Assembly: GCA_037953625.1 (NCBI GenBank)
Contig: CM075651.1
Span: forward strand, 68,806,501-68,870,500
Source of the DNA: Crotalaria pallida
Lineage: Eukaryota; Streptophyta; Magnoliopsida; Fabales; Fabaceae
Reading direction: 5' to 3'
DNA length: 64,000 nt
Shown: piece after piece, positions 24,299 through 36,837 of the stretch
Layout of the letters: every line of letters begins with the position of its first letter
How positions within the stretch are numbered: the first letter of the stretch is position 1
Made by a program: the position numbers and the translations under genes
Notes under the pieces: generated by a model
The model's database searches: none
What the model saw: only the letters and a program-made list of their open reading frames with translations
Told to the model about the DNA's origin: nothing

Positions 24299-24694
24299 TG
24301 TAACACCCCGATTTGGCAACTTGAAACCACTCTTCCTCTTTATACAAAATGAGGTAAAATATGGGCCAAAATTTTTTTTTAAAACATAGTTGAGCAGCAT
24401 GATTGTGAGAACTGTTACATTTTCAAAACTCTTTAATTAAAGGTACAGTCCTCACATATCATACTAAGCTTCAAGTTCCAAACCGAAGTGTCACGTGACA
24501 CCACACTTTGCAACTTGAATCTCCTCAATTCATTTCTTAGCTATTCACTTCTGAAATCAGAGTCAGTGGTGCCCAAAATATCAACCATTAGAAATTGACC
24601 GGGGTTTTACATCAGGATACCGTAATGGCTTAGCAGAGCAAATACAAGGAAATATAATACTTCAAGAAAAGAAAAGAAACTACCAACCCGTCTC

Positions 24695-25120
24695 CTAAGA
24701 TGATGGTGAAGAAACCGCGGGAGGTGCCTCACTCGGGTCGACCTCAATCTCCTCAGCGTCCGGATACTCCTCTTCCATGTACTCCTCGGGATCCTCCTCG
24801 AGTTCGCTTTATTCCATGGCATCAAACGCGTCGTCAGACAATTCATTCATGACTGCATCCAATTCCTCTAACTCTTCCGCTTCAGGGTCAATGCGTGCAG
24901 GCAACAGCATTGGGTAGCCACCATGGTAGTCTGCAGGTCCACCCATCTGTAAATCGGACAGCACGAAACGACACCTACGGGAATCGGGTTCGGTTCCTCT
25001 AAGAGTATGGTCAGGGTCAAAGATACGAACTTCGGATGCTCCACGCCATTCCCAACCACGGCGATTCACTTCCCATCGACCTTCGTCGCGAATCTCGAAT
25101 GTGAACTTAACAGGATCCAT
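24695..25120 (-). pseudogene. LTR-encoded ORF of E6, copy in 5' LTR
   Basis: Second copy of the 141-codon ORF, starting at 25120 and ending at 24695. It is open where the other copy has its TAG, but carries its own TAA after residue 103 (24809-24811). Each copy is open where the other is broken, so the source element probably had an unbroken frame. The acidic tail continues to SSPS before the stop. Confidence 0.5.
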
Positions 25121-27717
25121 GGGCTATGGGTTGACATCATAGGAACGGACACATATACAGAACAGAAGGATTTGAGAGAGTAAGTATTCCCAGACATGTT
25201 ATGCCAACAGTGTGGAATTACAGTAGGTAGAATATTAAGAATAAACAAAAACCTACCAGAAAACAACATATAAAACAAACATGCTCACTTAGATAAATAC
25301 TTACCTCATTCCATTATCTTTCTCTACTTATACCTTATGCGCATTCCGATCACATCTCATAAGTTACTTCCGCTGCGCACTCTGATTCTGCCACCATAAG
25401 CTCATCTACTTTCGTACTTCCACACATAGATTATTCACCACCATACCTTATTCATATATATAAATATTCTCTTCTTTTTTTCTTATTTAAATTTTATGAA
25501 TTCGAAACCATCAATGATGCAAGGGATTTAAAATCATCATTGAGGAAAATGCTTTCAAGTTAGCACACTCGTCTACATCTCCTCGGTACACCACCCAACC
25601 TAGTCGGAAGCAAACAGGAGTACAGGACCTTTACCGTGCGGGCACGACAGCTGTCAACACAAATGGTCCCAGACCAGGAGGACTCTGCCTCAATAATATC
25701 AATTCAATAATCAGGCTCACTGCCTCGCAGTGGCAAACAAAATGCCCCACTCCAGTCCCTCTCACTATTCTCGATTTGCAATCTAGGGGGCGACAGTACT
25801 AGTTCTAGCTTGCAAAGCAGGACGTGCCACGGCATTAGACCCAGTCCCCACCACGTTAGTGCGCCACTTGTGGAATTGTCCCGCCTAGAAAAGTACTCTA
25901 GACTTCTTGACGTATCCCCGTCATTGTCCTCCCCTAATGCAATATCGTCCTAAGTATCCGCAGATACTTATCGTTCCTTCCTCTCCACTACTTCAGGTTA
26001 ACTCTCATATCTCACCGCGTTAATACATGTCTTTTAAAAAGTCTTTTATTAGTTAAGGCTTATCCTATAGGTCGGTTCGTCCTTCGTGCATCCCTTCAAC
26101 GAAACCCGACCGCTAATATTCTCATAACAATTCTTATCTCAACATAGCACAGAGCTGGCCTTTCCATGACACATCAATTTCCTCAACTCATCATCCAACA
26201 CAACAACCTCTTTTCAAATAATGTTTCATAAACATTTCACCACCTCTTTTCAAAACTATGGGTTCACAATCTCATTTCCAAACCATTTCAAAATAATCCT
26301 TCACAAATTCCTTTCAAAACAACATCTCATTGACTCTTTTCATAAATGAGGTTTCCACAAAACTCTGTTCAGAAGTAAGATTTCTACAAAATAGTACAAA
26401 CTTTTTCAAAATGTGAGTTCTCAAAAATCCTTTTCAAATAACATTTCTCAAATGAAGTTTTATCAAAATACTTTCGAAAATGACATTTTTGTAAACTCTT
26501 GCCAAAAATATCTTTTTAGAAAAACCTTTCCAAAAACATTAGTGGAGGAGCAAGCTCAACTCGACACCAACCCCAGACTAAAACCAAAGAACAAAGGAGT
26601 TCAACTCCACAACATCACCCTTATACCCCCTCATAGCTAGACCTCAGAAAGCAATCATTCCACATTGACACCCCAAGCTCTGGCTCAACATTCAGCTCTC
26701 ATCACATAGTCTTTCATTCTTTACTCATTTACCATCTCTTACCACTTATATGCATCTTTTATTCGTTATTACTATCGTTCACAACATTCTCATGTTTCAC
26801 AACCGATCCACTCTCATCATACATAATTAACTTTATGAGTAAGCAACTAAACAATATATTAAAATGCAGACACAATTAAATAAATCATTACCGAATAGAA
26901 CAATTCAAATAATTCACGTAAAATCAATCACTAAACAAAACAATACGGTTAATAAACCAATCTCAACCGTTCGGGTGGATAGCTAAATCAATCAGACAAG
27001 CGCTATCACGTACACCACTACGCTAAATGAGATTGGAGTCCAATCTTTGAGATGATTGGACCTCTTAATATTTACCTAAATACCACGGTTGTTTAGGGGA
27101 AACTTCTCTCTCACCTCAATCGACGATTACACTCTTGGTACGCTCCTTGACTTTTCCACGGTGACGCTTGTAACTGCTCCCCGATTGTTACTGGAACTCA
27201 AATAGTTCTTTCCTTATTAAAAACCGGTCTAATAAATTCATTTCGAAAACAAGACATCATCACAAACTTCTTATTTGAAAACCACTTTGCATCAATAATT
27301 CTTTGGTTCCTTAAAAGGCCACATTTATCTTAAGGTTTCTCTTACTAAAACCATTCTTATAAAGATCATTTCGAAAACAAATTATGATTATAAAAACTCT
27401 TTCTTTGGAAATCAATTTGGTTTTATACAGGTAAAACGTTTGTTAAATTAAAACCATGAAAACAAAATCAAATCATTTTATTCCCTCACTTTTCTTAAAA
27501 CCGAATCAAATAAAAACAAAATATCGCAAAGATTAAATCAAAACCTTTTTCAAGAATATTGAGTACTCAAATTATTTTCAAACACACACATAATATCATG
27601 AATCATTCAAAAATTCATGCACATAAGACAAAATAACACTCATGGTAGGGTTAGCTCTGCTAGGGTTTCTTCTCCTCTCCTCTACCGCGGTGGTATCTTG
27701 CCTTACCGCCGGTAGCT

Positions 27718-29052
27718 ATGCCAAAAAAAAGGGGAAGACCCCCTAAGACCCCTAATCCTAAAACCCCTGATCCTTCCACATCAACAATAAATGAAACACA
27801 AAAGTAAGGTCTTGATCTTATGGATCTTGACGAGGAAGATTTGGCTGACATAGATGGATTATCCCCCAAGCAAGCTGAAAGAATGTTGAGAAATCTGGAT
27901 GCGATCCGTACAAAGCTGCAAGGAAAAACAGTAGATTCATCAGTGAAGGTAGCAGATAATAATCAGAAAGTACACAATAAGGAGGCAGAGACAACAACAG
28001 TTCCTAATTTTACAAAGCCCCCTTCTGTGTGGGACTCTTTTGATATAACAAAATTAAGAAATGCTGGAGAAAAATTGAATTTTGTTCAACTAGTAGTGAA
28101 GGAAGGTGTAGCCATGGGAAAGATTGATATGGCAGATGTTGAACAAGAAGAGAAGTTCTGGCAGCAAGCCCTAGTTTGTTATGTTCTTGGAGCAAGGCCC
28201 CCATACTCTGTTATTAGTGGTTATTTGAAGAAAATTTGGGGACAATTTGGGATAAACAAGATCCTAATGAACAATAATGGCACGGTGGTTGTTAGATTTA
28301 ATGATATGGAAGCCAGAAATAAAGTCCTTGAAATAAGGATTTTTCACTTTGACAGGAAACCTCTGATTATTGCCCCTTGGACTGGAAGGCCTGTGACAAG
28401 AAGTCATCTTGATTGTGTACCTGTCTGGATTCAACTTCCAAATCTGAATCTCAAGTTTTGGGGAGCCACGGCTCTAAGCAAGATAGCAAGCTTGGTAGGG
28501 ACACCAATAATGGTGGACCAAGTGACAAAGGACAAAAATCGAATTAATTATGCCAGAATTCTTGTGGAGGTCAATCCCACTATATTGCCAGAGGAGATAT
28601 ATTTTGAGGATGATAAGGAAAATGTCATTGCTCAAAAGGTAGATTATGAGTGGAAGCCTGTTCGTTGTGCAGCTTGTGATATGTATGGACATGACAGTAA
28701 GTCATGTAGGAAACAGACTAAGAAGGTTTGGGTTGAGAAAAAGAAACCATCAAGAGAAGATATTGAAAAGGTTGATGATATCTTGAAACTAAAAAAGTCC
28801 GTGGAGGAGGATACCATTCCTGATGAAAATAGAAGGACAGCTTTGGAGGCTATCAAAGAATTGGACCAACTAGCTGTTACTAATACTCAACAAGAGAATG
28901 CAGCTGGCAGGGAGGAAAATGAAATTGAAGTGGAGAAAGAGCAGTGGACTACAATGGAGACTAGAAGTAAAGCACAAGTGAGGTATGTTAATCAGAAGGG
29001 AGAGAGTTCTACTCTGCACCTTAATGGAGAAATTAGCCATATGGAATGTTAG
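27718..29052 (+). pseudogene. E7 ORF1 (RNA-binding protein, DUF4283 and zinc knuckle)
   Basis: The likely start is ATG 27718, giving MPKKRGRPPK, an AT-hook-like basic segment. A TAA at 27805-27807 breaks the frame after 29 codons, and the rest stays open from ATG 27820 to 29052 (410 codons) in the same frame. A DUF4283-like region (about 27820-frame residues 105-245) runs from WQQALVCYVLG through KIWGQFG to YARILVEVN. The CCHC knuckle CAACDMYGHDSKSC follows at about residues 283-296. LINE ORF1 proteins bind the element RNA to form the transposition particle. It overlaps ORF2 by 29 bp in a different frame. Confidence 0.85.
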
Positions 29053-30034
29053 AGGGATCAACCACCCTCAAAAACAAAAAGAAATAAAAAGGTTGATTCT
29101 GAAATTTAATATAGGCATTTTTGCAATAGTTGAAAATAAGTTGAGAGCAAGTTCTTATGATATGGTGAAAAGCAGGATGTTTAATGGCTGGGGATCCTTT
29201 ATTAATTTAGATGATCACCCAGTTGGAAGAATTTGGGTGGTGTGGAGAAATGATATGTTTGACATTCAGATTGTCCAGATTTCAATCTAGCTAGTGCATT
29301 TGTGACACCCTTCCGAATTACCCAAATATAATATAGTAATTAAGCTTTCATATTGGATAATGTATGGACTTGTGAGTGTTAAGAAATATGAAAAATAAAA
29401 TTTCCTTTTAAAGCGGGTGCACAAATTGTCATTTGGAATTCTTGGAGAATAAACTTTAAACCATTTCAAAACATTTGTATCGAATTCGGCGGTCTTTAAA
29501 ACCTTTTCACCAATAGGGTAACATTCGCTTTCTGGAAACATCTTTGTATCATTCAAGAAATCAAAGTTACCCATGCTTTGTTCGATAAAACTGATACCAT
29601 CAAATAATACTTATAGCCGAGCTCTTAAATAGATTAAATCAGAGTAAGCGGAAATTATTGGACTATGCAACTGATAGTAATATAAACATAGGTTTTATAC
29701 ATATATAATAAGAGTCATAATACATAGTCCCATCATGATAGTCTCCAAAACCCAAAAGTACAAGTCCATAAAAACGGATCTACATCACAGTGTAATTACA
29801 GCCCTAGAGTACTCCAAAAGTATATCTACACTATATATATATACACAACCAAAATACAACTCCAAGGGTAATCACATAGATCCCGCAGCATCAGATGCAG
29901 TAGTAGTAGCAGTCTCCAAAAACACAAGTAGAAAGGTAGTAGCATCATCATCAACACAGCAGCAACAGCAAGTCTCCTCCACAACATCCACACATCGGAC
30001 CCACTGATCCTCATCACATACCATATGCATATAC

Positions 30035-30505
30035 CTAGGGATCATCGTCCCTCCAGTCACTCCCAGTAGAATGAACGACAGGCTCGCTCCCACTCTCGTC
30101 CTCCACCGGATCCTCCTCGATCTCATCCGAGGGAGAGTGTACCCTACCACTGGGTACCGGGTCAGGTGATGGTGAAACCCTGACTGGGCTCCTCGGATCA
30201 GAAGGGGGAGTCTCCTCGCGGACGACTCTCGAAGTAAAAGGGTGAGAGCGGGTAGGTCAAAAACGAAAACTATGGTAAGAGCGAGCTGGTCGCGTGGGAG
30301 GTGGTCCATGGTAAGTGTAAAACGGGGTTACCTACATAGTGTATATGATGGGAATCCTAAATCTACGAGGACGGAATCGGATCAACGGGTTCAGGTGGTA
30401 GAAGGTAATCTCTACCTCACCCTCGAACACCGCGCGATGGTCCTCATAGATCCATGTGCCACTAGGAAGTGGCCGGATCTCGATGCAAGCAATGTAACGA
30501 GACAT
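30035..30505 (-). pseudogene. LTR-encoded ORF of E8, copy in 3' LTR
   Basis: A sense-strand frame of 156 codons starts at 30505 (MSRYIACIEIRPLPSG) and ends at 30035. It is broken by TAG at 30332-30334 and by a TGA where the other LTR copy has CGA. The N-terminal half has FEGEVEITFY and RFRPRRFRIP. A proline/serine-rich middle and an acidic tail (DEIEEDPVEDESGSEP) follow. The minus strand has CCCTTGTAG ending three bases before the ATG, a good 3' splice-site candidate, and TCTG|GTAAGC at 32156 as a possible 5' site. The order of blocks matches the E6 LTR ORF. Confidence 0.5.
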
Positions 30506-31241
30506 CACCTACAAGGGCATAGGGGTAAGCAATTCTATAAAAATAACCAATAGAGAAGAAATTGTGCAGTATGAATATGTAAATATGCATCAATTAACAA
30601 CAATCACATATAACACTTAGCAGTTAATGAATGCACATAGGATGCTCACAGTTATTTCATTTATCACAATTAATTTAAATGAGTGGCATGATGCATGACT
30701 TTAGCTCTCAAGCCTATCTCCATCATACTATGTCACTCTCTGACGTCCATCCCTGACAACCCAGCACTCAACAGTGCGTTGTATTCCTAGGTATACAACA
30801 ATTCGTACATTCACCTAGAATGTACACGACAAGCTTGGTTTCCATGCCACCCGAGCATATCCCGTCATCCAAACGGACCATCATCCAAACGGTATAACCA
30901 TATCGGCATTCACTCAGCCGACCACGTCAACGACGTGTCATCAAGCAAGCGTATTGGCACTCCCAGAGGCCCTCCACATGTTTACCAAAAACATGATATA
31001 CGTCCTACCATCCAAACTCCAGAATGAATGCATTAACTTTAATTAAAAGGAATTGATTGATGTTTCGTCCTTTTATTAATACACTACGTGCCTCCCGAGC
31101 AACGTATCATCATTATTCAAATGAAAACATCATAACGTCAATCATTTTCTTTTAAGTCCAGGATCACTTGGTTTATTGTCCTTTAAGAGTTACAAAATGA
31201 CTTAGAATTGAAAATGGTATTTTAAGTGTCTGACTAAAAAT

Positions 31242-31524
31242 ACTCGAGTGTTTTCCAAAATACTCGAGTAGTTTATCATTTTCCAGATTCTACTCGAGTG
31301 GTTCATAATTATACTCGAGTCATTCATGTCTTTTCAGAGATTTAGGTTTTCAGGTCTTCATTAATATACTCGAGTAATTCATGAGATACTCGAGTATTCC
31401 ATTACCCAGAATACTCGAGTAGTTCATATATTACTCGAGTGTCCAATCTGATTCCCAAGTTGGTGCGCCAATTTTCACTCTGGTGCACCACGATATACTC
31501 GAGTGTTAAGCCAAATACTCGAGT
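31242..31524. repeat. array of ACTCGAGT palindromes in E8 3' LTR
   Basis: Ten copies of the 8-bp palindrome ACTCGAGT, mostly within ATACTCGAGTA, start at 31242, 31262, 31292, 31313, 31368, 31388, 31413, 31433, 31497 and 31517. GGTGCACC and TTGGTGCGCCAA palindromes lie between the eighth and ninth copies. Confidence 0.92.
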
Positions 31525-32847
31525 ATTTGCAGACAGAACAAAGTGAAACTTGGTTTTTACATACCATATCTATTTCTAAACATTTTTAACCCAAACCAAT
31601 GATCAAAACAGTTCACATACCATATATTGAACATGTTGCAATACTCATTTCATATCAAATAACCAATTTGACAGAGAATCAACCATTTATGCATAACTTA
31701 CACAATTTAGCAACTCAACACCTCAAATTGCAAAATAAGCATAACACTCATAAAACACTGGTCATTTAAGCTTGCATGAATGATATAAAACTTGCTCAAC
31801 ACAGTTTTAGAGCAAAGCTTGGTCTCCAAACCAAAGATCCTATTCAATCTAAGCCCTTAGAGCCTCTTGGTGGCTCTCTAACACAAATAATGGAATTTAA
31901 TCTCTATCTAGTGAATATAATTACTTCCCCTTACCTCTCAGACGTGAATCAAACAAGAAATTCCCCAAAGAAAAGCTCCACAGCACCAAAAGCACTTTAA
32001 CCCAACATGCAGAGCAGTTTTGAGTGCAACACCAAAGTGGAATTGGTTCACACATGAAACAGAGAATAGAATTAGGTAAATTAGGTTTTCTAGACTCTAT
32101 GCAACATAATCTAACTAAGGAAACCGAATTTGAGACTCAAGGATTCGTGAGCTTACCAGAAATCAAACCCAAAGTAAGCTCCAGAAACAGAACTTGACAG
32201 AAATAGCTTCACTTCCAAGCTCCAATTCTCCCGACACACTCAATCAATCCTCACGATTTTTATGTCTATACAAAGCTCGTGATGTGAGCTTTGTATTCGT
32301 GTATGATTTGTGTTTCAATTTGACACAGAGAGGAAGAATCGTTCAGACGAAGTTATGAACCCTAATACTCGATTTTCACATGAATTTGGCAAAATGGGGT
32401 GTTGATGCATCAACCAAGTGCTTAAATACATGGCTAAGTTATCCATGCAGCTCGACATGCAGATTGGGACGTGGTTTGGAGGCTGTTGTCGTGTCAAAAC
32501 GATAGCAACTCAGTGTTGACTCATCAACCGCACTAACTCGTGCAATTTGACCCAGAATACTCGAGTATTTTTTCCAATTTTTGAAAGATAATTATTTTAT
32601 TTACTTTCCCTCCACAATCTTTCCTATAATTACCTCTAGGTCCCAACTCAGGGACTAATATGCAAAATACTTAAATCATGCATAATTTTATTTATTAAAT
32701 GACTTCATACACATTTTCTATCTTCATAAATACAGATTTTAATCAAGGATTAATATGAAAATTATTAATTATAATTAATTTATAATTAACATTTCATTAA
32801 TCGGAGATTAAAATTTTGGGGTGTTACACTACTCCCCCACTTACAAG

Positions 32848-32867
32848 GAATTTCGTCCCCGAAATTC
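32848..32867 (-). other. stem-loop upstream of E8 polypurine tract
   Basis: On the minus strand GAATTTCG and CGAAATTC pair perfectly around the loop GGGA. Stem length and loop size match E1, E6 and E9 although the stem sequence differs. The purine tract AAGTGGGGGAG follows. Confidence 0.6.
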
Positions 32868-32870
32868 AAC

Positions 32871-34514
32871 TCATACAGACAAGTCAGGATAATCCTGACG
32901 CATCTTATCCTCTAGTTCCCACGATGCTTCCATTACATCACCACACACCCAGACGACTTTGACCAGGCGAATGTCTTTCCCTCTAAGCTGCTTGATTCTT
33001 CGATCTTCAATACGAACTGGCACAACTTTGAAGGTTAAGTTCTCATGAATTTCTAAGTCATTAGGTTGGATTCTAAGGACAATGGTGGGGTCATGGACAT
33101 ATCTTTTTAGTTGAGACACATGGAATACATTATGAAGGTTAGCTAATGACGGAGGCAAAGCTAATTGATAAGCTATTGGGCCGACTCTTTTGAGGATTTG
33201 ATAGGGACCAATGAATTTAGGTGATAGTTTCTGAGTTTTCAAGGCCCTACTAACACCTTTGGTTGGTACTATTCTAATGAATACATGGTCTCCTTTGGTG
33301 AACTCTAAAGGTTTTCTTCTCCTATCAGCATAGCTTTTCTGCCTACTTTGAGCTGCCCTCATCTTCTCTTGTATCATCTTGATCTGTTCCGTGGTCTCTT
33401 GCACAAAATCTGGTCCAACCAGAGAATTCTCCCCCACTTGAAACCAGCATAACGGCGTCTGACACTTTCTACCATACAAAACTTCAAATGGTGCCATTCC
33501 AATACTCGTGTGGTAACTGTTGTTGTAAGTGAACTCCACGAGTGGCAACATCTGCTCCCAATTCCCTTGTCCTTCCAAAGCACAGGCTCGTAGAATGTCC
33601 TCCAATGACTGAATAGTCCTCTCCGCTTGGCCATCAGTCTGAGGATGGTATGCAGAACTCAGTTTCAATCTTGAACCCAAGGCTCTATGCAGATCTTCCC
33701 AAAACTTCGATGTAAATCTCGGGTCGCGATCAGATACAATGCTTGATGGTACACCGAGCAGACGAACAACTTCTTTGATGTACAACTGAGTGATCTTTTC
33801 CAACGAATAGCGCATATTCACGGGAATGAAATGCGCCGACTTGGTCAAACGATCCACGATCACCCAGATTGCATCATGACCAGTAAATGTCCTTGGCAAT
33901 CCCGACACGAAATCCATCGAGATGCTATCCCATTTCCACAATGGAATCTCCAAAGGAAATAACTCTCCTCCTGGCCTTTGATGTTCCACCTTGGCCTTTT
34001 GACACACCAAACAACAGGCCACATACTCAGCTACGTCTTTCTTCAAACCAGGCCACCAAAATAGCTTCTTTAAGTCCTGGTACATTTTGGTAGCTCCCGG
34101 ATGCATACTCATCTTACTCTTATGCGCTTCATCCAGAATCATCCTTCTTACTTCTAAATCATCAGGCACACAAATCCTTGTTTTAAAGCGAAGGATTCCA
34201 TCCTTTCCTTCTTGAAACTCCAATTCCTTGCCTTCTTCCATCATCTTCCTCTTTTCTATGAGCTTCCCATCCTTGCATTGCAATTCCCGAATCCTTTGTA
34301 GAAACTCATTAGCAATCTGCAGCATCCCCATCTTGATACTTGTCGGCTCCACTTGCATTGTCAGACTCAAATCCCGGAATTCCTCCATCAGTGTAGCTTC
34401 TCTGACCATCATTGCACTGATGTGCATTGCCTTTCTACTCAATGCATCTGCCACAACATTGGCCTTCCCAGGATGATAATGGAGCTCGAACTCATAATCT
34501 TTCAAAAAATCCAT
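32871..34514 (-). CDS. pol: E8 RNase H end, integrase and chromodomain
   Basis: This 547-codon frame continues E8 Pol after a TGA at 34518-34520. It starts with the RNase H tail (HPGKANVVADALSRK). Integrase follows: zinc-binding H131/H138 and C168/C171, then a complete DDE triad with D201, D262 and E298 (35 residues between the last two). The GPY/F region (GPYQILKRVGPIAYQL) follows, and a chromodomain at about residues 495-545 ends the protein (LVKVVWVCGDVMEASWELED). In chromoviruses the chromodomain directs integration to certain chromatin. This part looks catalytically intact. Confidence 0.9.
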   Translation of the reverse strand: MDFLKDYEFELHYHPGKANVVADALSRKAMHISAMMVREATLMEEFRDLSLTMQVEPTSIKMGMLQIANEFLQRIRELQCKDGKLIEKRKMMEEGKELEFQEGKDGILRFKTRICVPDDLEVRRMILDEAHKSKMSMHPGATKMYQDLKKLFWWPGLKKDVAEYVACCLVCQKAKVEHQRPGGELFPLEIPLWKWDSISMDFVSGLPRTFTGHDAIWVIVDRLTKSAHFIPVNMRYSLEKITQLYIKEVVRLLGVPSSIVSDRDPRFTSKFWEDLHRALGSRLKLSSAYHPQTDGQAERTIQSLEDILRACALEGQGNWEQMLPLVEFTYNNSYHTSIGMAPFEVLYGRKCQTPLCWFQVGENSLVGPDFVQETTEQIKMIQEKMRAAQSRQKSYADRRRKPLEFTKGDHVFIRIVPTKGVSRALKTQKLSPKFIGPYQILKRVGPIAYQLALPPSLANLHNVFHVSQLKRYVHDPTIVLRIQPNDLEIHENLTFKVVPVRIEDRRIKQLRGKDIRLVKVVWVCGDVMEASWELEDKMRQDYPDLSV

Positions 34515-34517
34515 CCA

Positions 34518-35504
34518 TCAACGCTGCCTCATATTCAACTCCTTTTGATCGAAGAGGTACTTTAAACTCTTATGGTCACTGAACACTCGGAACGTAGTGC
34601 CATAGAGATAGTGCCTCCAGATCATTAATGCAAACACCACAGCTGCCAACTCCAGATCATGAGTTGGATATTTCATTTCATGAACTTTTAGCTGTCTCGA
34701 GGCATAGGCGACGACTTGCCCTTCTTGCATCAAAACACACCCAAGACCTTGTTTCGACGCGTCACAGTACACATCAAAATTCTTCTGTGTATCGGGAAAA
34801 ACCAATACAGGAGATGATGTCAACCTTTCCTTCAACTCTCGAAAACTCCTTTCACACTTCTCATCCCATAGGAATGGTTGATCTTTCCGAGTCAACTTTG
34901 TCAGAGGCAGTGCAATCTTCGAGAAACCTTCAATGAATCTTCTGTAGTAACCAGCCAAACCAAGAAAGCTTCTCACCTCCGTGACCGACTTTGGTTGCTC
35001 CAATTGCAAAACCGAACTCACTTTCGTCGGATCAACGGCTATTCCTTTGTCTGAAATCACATGCCCCAAGAACTTAACCTCCTTCAGCCAGAACTCACAT
35101 TTTGTAAGTTTGGCGTACAATTGCTTCTCCTTTAGGATGCTCAACACTATCCTCAAGTGTTCAGCATGCTCCTCCGGGCTCTTAGAGTAAATGAGAATAT
35201 CATCAATGAACACAACCACGAACGAATCTAAATAAGGTCTAAAGATTCGATTCATGTAGTCCATGAAAATGGCTGGTGCATCAGTCAATCCGAATGGCAT
35301 CACGACATACTCATAATGTCCGTATCGAGATCGAAATGCAGTCTTAGAGATATCCTCTTCTCTTATCCTGATCTGATGGTATCCTGACCTCAAATCGATC
35401 TTAGAAAATACTGAAGCTCCACGAACTTGATCCATAAGGTCATCTATCCTCGGCAACGGATACTTGTTCTTGATGGTGACCTTATTCAGCTGCCGGTAGT
35501 CGAT
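34518..35504 (-). pseudogene. pol: E8 reverse transcriptase and RNase H
   Basis: The frame is open from just after the TGA at 35505-35507 down to TGA 34518. RT blocks in order are IDYRQLNKVTIKNKYPLPRIDDL, SKIDLRSGYHQIR, VMPFGLTDAPAIF and the catalytic FIDD (residues 83-86 counted from Met 35456). RNase H starts around FDVYCDASKQGLGCVL and continues to FSDHKSLKYLFDQKELNMRQ. The TGA that ends it falls where E9 has CGA (Arg). RNase H continues into the next frame segment. Confidence 0.88.
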
Positions 35505-36041
35505 TCACATCCTCATACTACCATCTTTCTTCTTGACAAACAAAACCGGAGCACGCCAAGGTGACACACTTGGTCGAATCATCTGCTTCTGTAACAGTTC
35601 CTCAATCTGCTTCTTCATTTCCGCCATTTCCGGTGGTGCCATTCTATAGGGAGCGATACAAATGGGACCAGCTCCCGGAACTAAGTCGATACCAAATTCA
35701 ATTTCTCTTCTTGGTGGTAAACCAGGGATCTCATTAGCAAAAACTTCCGGAAAGTCTCTGACAATAGGGATCTCTTCCATCCTTGGACCATTCTCCTCCA
35801 CCTCAGTGTTGAACAGGCACACATAGCCGGAGGGTTTTGGGCTTCTATGGGTCGCTACTTTTCTATCACAATCAATGATTACTTGGTTTTGACTTAACCA
35901 GTCCATTCCCAAGATCACATCTAATTGTACTAAGGGTAAGCAGATCAAATCTACTTTAGAGGTTCGTCCTAACACTTCTATACAACAGTTAAGACATGCT
36001 CTAGAAACAACTACAGGAGCATTGACAGGGGTTTCTGACAT
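35505..36041 (-). pseudogene. pol: E8 protease C-terminal half and RT start
   Basis: This continues the protease after a frameshift near 36030 (small deletion after EMPY). It has LPLVQLDVILGMDWLS, the conserved hydrophobic block of chromovirus proteases, then the linker and RT start (YRMAPPEMAEMKKQIEELLQKQMIRPS, LFVKKKDGSMR). It ends at TGA (35505-35507), where relatives have Cys in the MRLCVDYRQ block. This stop is not an obvious C-to-T change. Confidence 0.85.
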
Positions 36042-36819
36042 AAGGCATTTCAGACATAATTAAGCCTATACGGTCTACACATTCATATGAAACAAATGAA
36101 TGCGTTGCACCAGAGTCAAACAAAATATAACAAGACTGACCATTAAGCAAGTATTTACCTTGCACCAGATCAGAAGACCGACTTGCTTCCACACCACTAA
36201 GGGTGAAAACTCTTCCTTGAGCCATAGGCCTATCAGCAGCCCCTCTTGAATTGGCTTTGGCCGGTTCCTTGCAGTCCCTTGCAAAATGTCCCGGCTTTCC
36301 ACAGTTAAAACAACCACTTGTTCCCCAACACACACGATCATAGTGATTGCGCTTGCACTTGTCACAGAATGGAGCCTCGCTCCGATAATTCCTTCCATCA
36401 GACCCACCAGCTTTTCCTTTACCTTTCCCTCGACGATCATACAGACCTTTTCCTCGGTTGTTGAAACCTTTCCGTCTTTGAGGTCCATAGTTCTGATTGT
36501 CCTTCTTCTCCGAGGCTTGCACCTCCTCAGCCTTTGTGTCATCTTCATACATCCTACACATGTCCACAAGTGCAGGAAAGCTTTGAATCCGCTGGTAGCT
36601 GAAAATCAACTTCAACTTTGGCCTCAAGCCTCCTTCAAACTTAATGCATTTACTTCTCTCATCTGGATTATTCTGATAGTATGGAGAGTACTTCATCAGC
36701 TCTTCAAACTTAGCTGCGTACTCACCCACACTCATGTTTCCTTGCTTCAGCTGCAAGAATTCCACCTCCTTCTTCCTTCTCAAGTCCTCAGGGAAATACT
36801 TTTGGAGAAACTTCTCCAT
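36001..36819 (-). pseudogene. gag: E8 gag C-terminal part and protease start
   Basis: 272 codons continue Gag in the same frame after a TAG at 36838-36840. The retrotransposon gag core (EKFLQKYFPEDLRRKKEVEF, MSVGEYAAKFEEL) is followed by a basic linker. There is a zinc knuckle CFNCGKPGHFARDC, and the protease active site FDSGATHSFVS is at about residue 235. The frame then shifts and ends. The catalytic Asp of the protease is present. Confidence 0.88.
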
Positions 36820-36837
36820 GAATACTCCCCAACTTAC

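Larger units (their letters stand above)
29301..32828 (-). repeat. E8 3' LTR
   Basis: On the + strand it runs from TGTGACACCC to GGGTGTTACA. It contains the LTR ORF (30035-30505), the ACTCGAGT array (31242-31524), one more copy at 32559-32566, and a minus-strand TATTTAAG TATA-like site near 32425. Confidence 0.93.

Noticed and set aside
29872..30309. 145-codon minus-strand frame in the E8 LTR (copy at 37961-38401)
   Set aside because: It overlaps the LTR ORF in another frame. A run of Cys comes from a CAGCAG-type microsatellite, and I see no domain. It is probably open only because the real frame is constrained.
30242..30553. 103-codon + strand frame in the E8 LTR (also 38334-38645)
   Set aside because: Antisense to the LTR ORF, with no recognisable features.
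31242..31524. Regularly repeated short palindromes taken as a CRISPR-like array
   Set aside because: Repeats are only 8-12 bp, spacers are irregular, the context is an LTR, and the genome is eukaryotic.
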